Positions 15,223-18,166 of a DNA stretch of 18,166 nt are shown in pieces. Source of the stretch: an uncultured Legionella sp. (GTDB taxonomy: Bacteria; Pseudomonadota; Gammaproteobacteria; Legionellales; Legionellaceae); assembly GCA_903885895.1 (NCBI GenBank), contig CAISKC010000101.1, forward strand, positions 1-18,166, given 5' to 3'. Position numbers and translations under genes: made by a program. A model generated the notes under the pieces. It did no database searches. It was not told where the DNA came from and worked only from the letters and a program-made list of their open reading frames with translations. How positions within the stretch are numbered: the stretch's first letter is position 1; the number at the start of each line of letters is the position of its first letter.

Positions 15223-16467
15223 ATGACGTTACCATCCGTATGTATTTTGGTTTTAGATTCTTTAGGCATTGGAGCAAGTTTGGATGCCAGTTCCTATGGT
15301 GATGCAGATGCCAATACCTTTGGACATATTGTCGAAGCATGTCGTGACGGACGTGCTGACCAAACGGGCCTGCGTTCAGGGCCATTACACATCCCTAATC
15401 TAGCGCAACGTGGTTTATATCATGCTGCCATCGCTAGCTCAGGCACCGCTTTATATGATTTATCCACGTTGCCAAAGCCTAAGGGATATTTTGGTTACGC
15501 AGTTGAACAAAGTCTGGGCAAAGACACACCAAGCGGACATTGGGAAATCGCAGGCGTCCCAGCTATGCTACCTTGGGGTTATTTTCCACAAGAAACACCT
15601 TGCTTTCCTTCTGACCTAATCCAAGCCTTGATCCAACAGGGCAATATCCCTGGGGTACTCGGTCAAACACACGCATCCGGTACCGAAATCATCACCGAAT
15701 TTGGAGCTGAACATATCCGCAGTGGGTGTCCCATTGTGTATACATCTGCCGACAGCGTGTTTCAAATTGCTGCCCATGAAGAATATTTTGGCTTAGAAAG
15801 ATTGTATGCCTTATGTAAATTAGCACGTACTTTGGTAGATCCTTTGCAAGTGGGACGCGTCATAGCCAGACCATTTATAGGCGAATCTCCCAGCTTCAAA
15901 CGCACTGGAAACCGCAGAGATTACGCAACACCACCACCTAAACCCACGTTATTGGACCACTTGTGTCAAGCAGGCCGGGATGTTATCAGCATAGGGAAAA
16001 TCTCTGATATTTTTGCTCATTGTGGCATCACGCAAGCAATTAAGGCCGATGGAAATATGGCACTATTCGACGCCACGCTAGCCGCGCTTCAAACAGCTAA
16101 ACCAGGCAGCTTGATATTTAGTAATTTTGTAGATTTTGATTCATCTTTCGGACACCGCCGAGATACCGTGGGCTATGCACACGCTTTAGAGGAATTTGAT
16201 GCACGCTTGCCTGAACTGGACGCAGTGCTAGGCCCCAATGATTGGCTGGTTATCACCGCCGACCATGGCTGCGACCCAACTATGCCCGGCTCCGATCACA
16301 CCCGAGAACACATCCCCGTATTGGTCTATGGACCCAATACCCCTAGCCAATTCATAGGACGACGTGACACATTTGCCGATATTGGGCAAAGTATTGCCGA
16401 ACATCTAGGTATTGCGCCACTGGATTTTGGAAATTCATTCATGAAAGGTAGACTATACTGTAAGTAA
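15223..16467 (+). CDS. deoB: Phosphopentomutase
   Basis: A 414-residue cytosolic enzyme of the alkaline phosphatase superfamily. It interconverts (deoxy)ribose 1-phosphate and 5-phosphate, linking nucleoside phosphorolysis to central metabolism. Metal ligands lie in LVLDSLGIG (D12), FVDFDSSFGHRRD (302-314), TADHGCDP (345-352) and SDHTREHIPV (357-366). The phosphoacceptor threonine is T102 in KDTPSGHWE. Length is close to E. coli DeoB (407). AAGGA lies 6 nt before the ATG, and the gene starts 3 bp after the second transporter. The context suggests a scavenging unit in which imported nucleosides are cleaved and their sugar phosphates recovered; the phosphorylase and deoC are not in the window. 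Confidence 0.95.
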   Translation: MTLPSVCILVLDSLGIGASLDASSYGDADANTFGHIVEACRDGRADQTGLRSGPLHIPNLAQRGLYHAAIASSGTALYDLSTLPKPKGYFGYAVEQSLGKDTPSGHWEIAGVPAMLPWGYFPQETPCFPSDLIQALIQQGNIPGVLGQTHASGTEIITEFGAEHIRSGCPIVYTSADSVFQIAAHEEYFGLERLYALCKLARTLVDPLQVGRVIARPFIGESPSFKRTGNRRDYATPPPKPTLLDHLCQAGRDVISIGKISDIFAHCGITQAIKADGNMALFDATLAALQTAKPGSLIFSNFVDFDSSFGHRRDTVGYAHALEEFDARLPELDAVLGPNDWLVITADHGCDPTMPGSDHTREHIPVLVYGPNTPSQFIGRRDTFADIGQSIAEHLGIAPLDFGNSFMKGRLYCK

Positions 16468-16490
16468 GTTGATCTCCTGATATACCTCCG

Positions 16491-18166
16491 ATGAGAAACC
16501 GAATCATATCGACGTTTCGACCCCAAAACCTGCCATCTTATCCATCTATGGTTGATTTTATAGCCAATACATATCAAGAATGGGAAGCAGGAGCAGACGC
16601 CGACAAGCAGCCGTTTACGCAGTATGCCGCAAAAAGTCTTACCAAACACATCGATATCTCCACACTATCTGACACCAAATTAATGGAACTGGGTGTCCAT
16701 TGTAAAGAATGGGCTTGGGACATAGCGCCTATCAGCTCCAGAATAATCCTGTGCGGGTCCAAAACTCAAATCATAAATCCGCAGCCTGGTGATACCATCA
16801 TCACATCTGAAGGGGTGTGGCAAATTGATTCTAACTTCCAAGAACAACATATCCTCAGTAAGAAGGAAATGACGCAATATCTCCCAGCAAATCAACACCC
16901 TATTTCGAGTACGCCCTTAGAACTGTTTCTGGTCAACGATGATCAAACCGAACATGACGATGATTTGCCTAATATCACGAAAGGCAAACAATTCACTACA
17001 GCATTAAATCAAGCGATCCTTAAAAAAGGCCGTGGCTTATATCTTGGCACACAAACCTCCACACAGCGAACAACAGACGTGCTTCGAATACTACATAACA
17101 ATCAGATCACTGCGATCTTTAAGCAACGGAACCTATCAAAACATCTGTTAAAACAGCTCAGCCTAAACTCCGACATTCAATTTATTCGTCTTGCCACTCA
17201 GGCCTATCAAGACTGTATCCAAGCCTTTGAGAAAAGGGGCATCATGAGCTCAGCAAATCCTGTTACTGCTGAAGATACGATTATATATATCAATGCTGTC
17301 CTAGCCAGAAAGTTACATTTACAACAGTTATCCGATACTGAACTTAAAATGTTGGCTTATGCATGTTACACATATGAGCCCCAGTTCAGCGCAAAAATTC
17401 ATTGTGCTGGATCGGTAGCGCAATTAGATGCATCAAAAATTTATGCCAAAGGCGACACCATTATCTTACCAGACGGTGTTTGGCAAATTGATTATACTGG
17501 ACAATTTAAACAGCTTCTTAATAAACAAGCCATGACACAGCATATTCCAGAACGATTTATTCCTAATCCTACAGCCGACATTACCACTATAAATAGCCGT
17601 ACAGCGCATGGCGCTACAAACATGGATGAAGCCATGGTCTTAACAGAAGCACTTAATACGGCGCTGCAAAACAAAAAGCCCTCTGCGCTGTATTTAGGAC
17701 AAACCGCAGCGGCAGAACCCAAAGAAATCAAGGATTTACTAAACGCCGTCACCTATCTTACCCAAAAAGAAATGAACCGCCGCACATTAAGAAATCCTCT
17801 CATTTTAAAAATATTGGGCTTGAAAAACGATGTTGAATTTATGCATTATTGGACTCGCTTATATTCAAATTTTATGGAGGATTGGAAAAATGCAAACCCA
17901 GATTATCCTCCAGACGCCTTCCCTAGAGCAGCCTATGCAACTTACATCTCCACTGCGCTACAAAAATCTGGGAGAGTCCATCTTGCAACCTTATCAGATG
18001 CTGAACTTATCCTATTACACAAGCAATGTGATAGCTGGTCACCAAGCCTTTCGCCCAGAATTCTTTTCTGCCATACCATTCCTGCTGATTATCACATTGG
18101 AGACACCCTCATTTTACCGACTGGCGTTTACCAAATGCGGGTTAATTCAGCTGGCACAATCATTCA
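16491..18166 (+). CDS. Unknown large repeat protein, open at the window edge (partial)
   Basis: An uninterrupted frame of 558 complete codons runs to the last base without a stop, so the protein continues beyond the window. No family was recognised, and no signal peptide or membrane segment is apparent. From about residue 21 it consists of units of roughly 220 residues. Each has an N-terminal helical part, an LSDxELxxLxxxC helix (residues 59, 280 and 501, exactly 221 apart), a short strand ending in Cys, and a turn motif GDTxIxxxGVWQID (100, 321 and a variant at 537). Then come an ALNxA helix and LYLG (183 and 400), and a linker to the next unit. The start follows an in-frame stop at 16470 by 18 bp and lacks a Shine-Dalgarno. 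It lies 23 bp after deoB, so read-through or coupling is possible. A secreted effector or scaffold is conceivable, but nothing proves it. Confidence 0.8.
   Translation, partial: MRNRIISTFRPQNLPSYPSMVDFIANTYQEWEAGADADKQPFTQYAAKSLTKHIDISTLSDTKLMELGVHCKEWAWDIAPISSRIILCGSKTQIINPQPGDTIITSEGVWQIDSNFQEQHILSKKEMTQYLPANQHPISSTPLELFLVNDDQTEHDDDLPNITKGKQFTTALNQAILKKGRGLYLGTQTSTQRTTDVLRILHNNQITAIFKQRNLSKHLLKQLSLNSDIQFIRLATQAYQDCIQAFEKRGIMSSANPVTAEDTIIYINAVLARKLHLQQLSDTELKMLAYACYTYEPQFSAKIHCAGSVAQLDASKIYAKGDTIILPDGVWQIDYTGQFKQLLNKQAMTQHIPERFIPNPTADITTINSRTAHGATNMDEAMVLTEALNTALQNKKPSALYLGQTAAAEPKEIKDLLNAVTYLTQKEMNRRTLRNPLILKILGLKNDVEFMHYWTRLYSNFMEDWKNANPDYPPDAFPRAAYATYISTALQKSGRVHLATLSDAELILLHKQCDSWSPSLSPRILFCHTIPADYHIGDTLILPTGVYQMRVNSAGTII
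16551..18166 (+). repeat. Tandem ~220-residue protein repeats (three units, last incomplete)
   Basis: Unit 1 covers about 16551-17174, unit 2 17175-17828 and unit 3 17829 to the edge. Paired segments include NSDIQFIRLATQAY (227-239) with KNDVEFMHYWTRLY (445-458) at unit starts. Others are TLSDTKLMELGVHC, QLSDTELKMLAYAC and TLSDAELILLHKQC, plus GDTIITSEGVWQID, GDTIILPDGVWQID and GDTLILPTGVYQMR. The DNA of the units has diverged far more than the protein pattern, so the duplication is old. Confidence 0.85.

Noticed and set aside
16326..16898. Minus-strand frames of 62-107 codons across the end of deoB and the repeat-protein gene
   Set aside because: The plus strand carries deoB and a 558-codon open frame with clear internal repeats, which explains the region much better.

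Overview
The window looks like chromosomal DNA of a gammaproteobacterium, most plausibly from the Legionellales (relatives of Legionella, Coxiella and similar intracellular bacteria). Three things suggest this. The gene order gmk-rpoZ-spoT is the gammaproteobacterial one. The two tandem transporters resemble the Pht (phagosomal transporter) branch of the major facilitator family known from Legionella. Two unrecognised proteins, one anchored by its tail and one built of long repeats, sit among housekeeping genes, as effector-like genes do in that order. The assignment comes from protein resemblance alone; no database was searched.

Layout. Positions 1-98 (minus strand) hold a tRNA-Pro(TGG) and the first bases of a second tRNA, probably tRNA-Arg, with a good promoter at 127-155. 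Positions 285-1505 (plus) encode an intact tyrosine recombinase. A 125-bp palindromic MITE-like element (1508-1632) follows its stop codon directly. From 7358 down to 1646 (minus) runs a tight operon: gmk, rpoZ, spoT, ridA, uup and a small membrane protein. It combines GMP phosphorylation, the RNA polymerase omega subunit, (p)ppGpp metabolism, enamine/imine deamination and an ABC-F ATPase. Divergent from gmk is rph (7471-8172), then a 179-bp gap rich in inverted repeats, then proC-yggT (8352-9720).

Converging on yggT is an unknown 423-residue protein (9717-10988, minus) with a Ser/Pro-rich middle and a C-terminal membrane hairpin. Divergent from it is rimO (11183-12490). Next comes an apparent operon of two paralogous MFS transporters and deoB (12678-16467), which reads as uptake plus breakdown of nucleosides or pentose phosphates. 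The last 1.7 kb (16491 to the window edge) is one uninterrupted reading frame of at least 558 codons. It encodes more than two and a half copies of a ~220-residue repeat that I do not recognise, and it is the most interesting object here.

No CRISPR array, rRNA, complete insertion sequence, prophage or defence system was seen. No gap between genes exceeds 300 bases; the largest (about 180-195 bp) lie at 8173-8351, 10989-11182 and 12491-12677, and their contents are listed as separate features.
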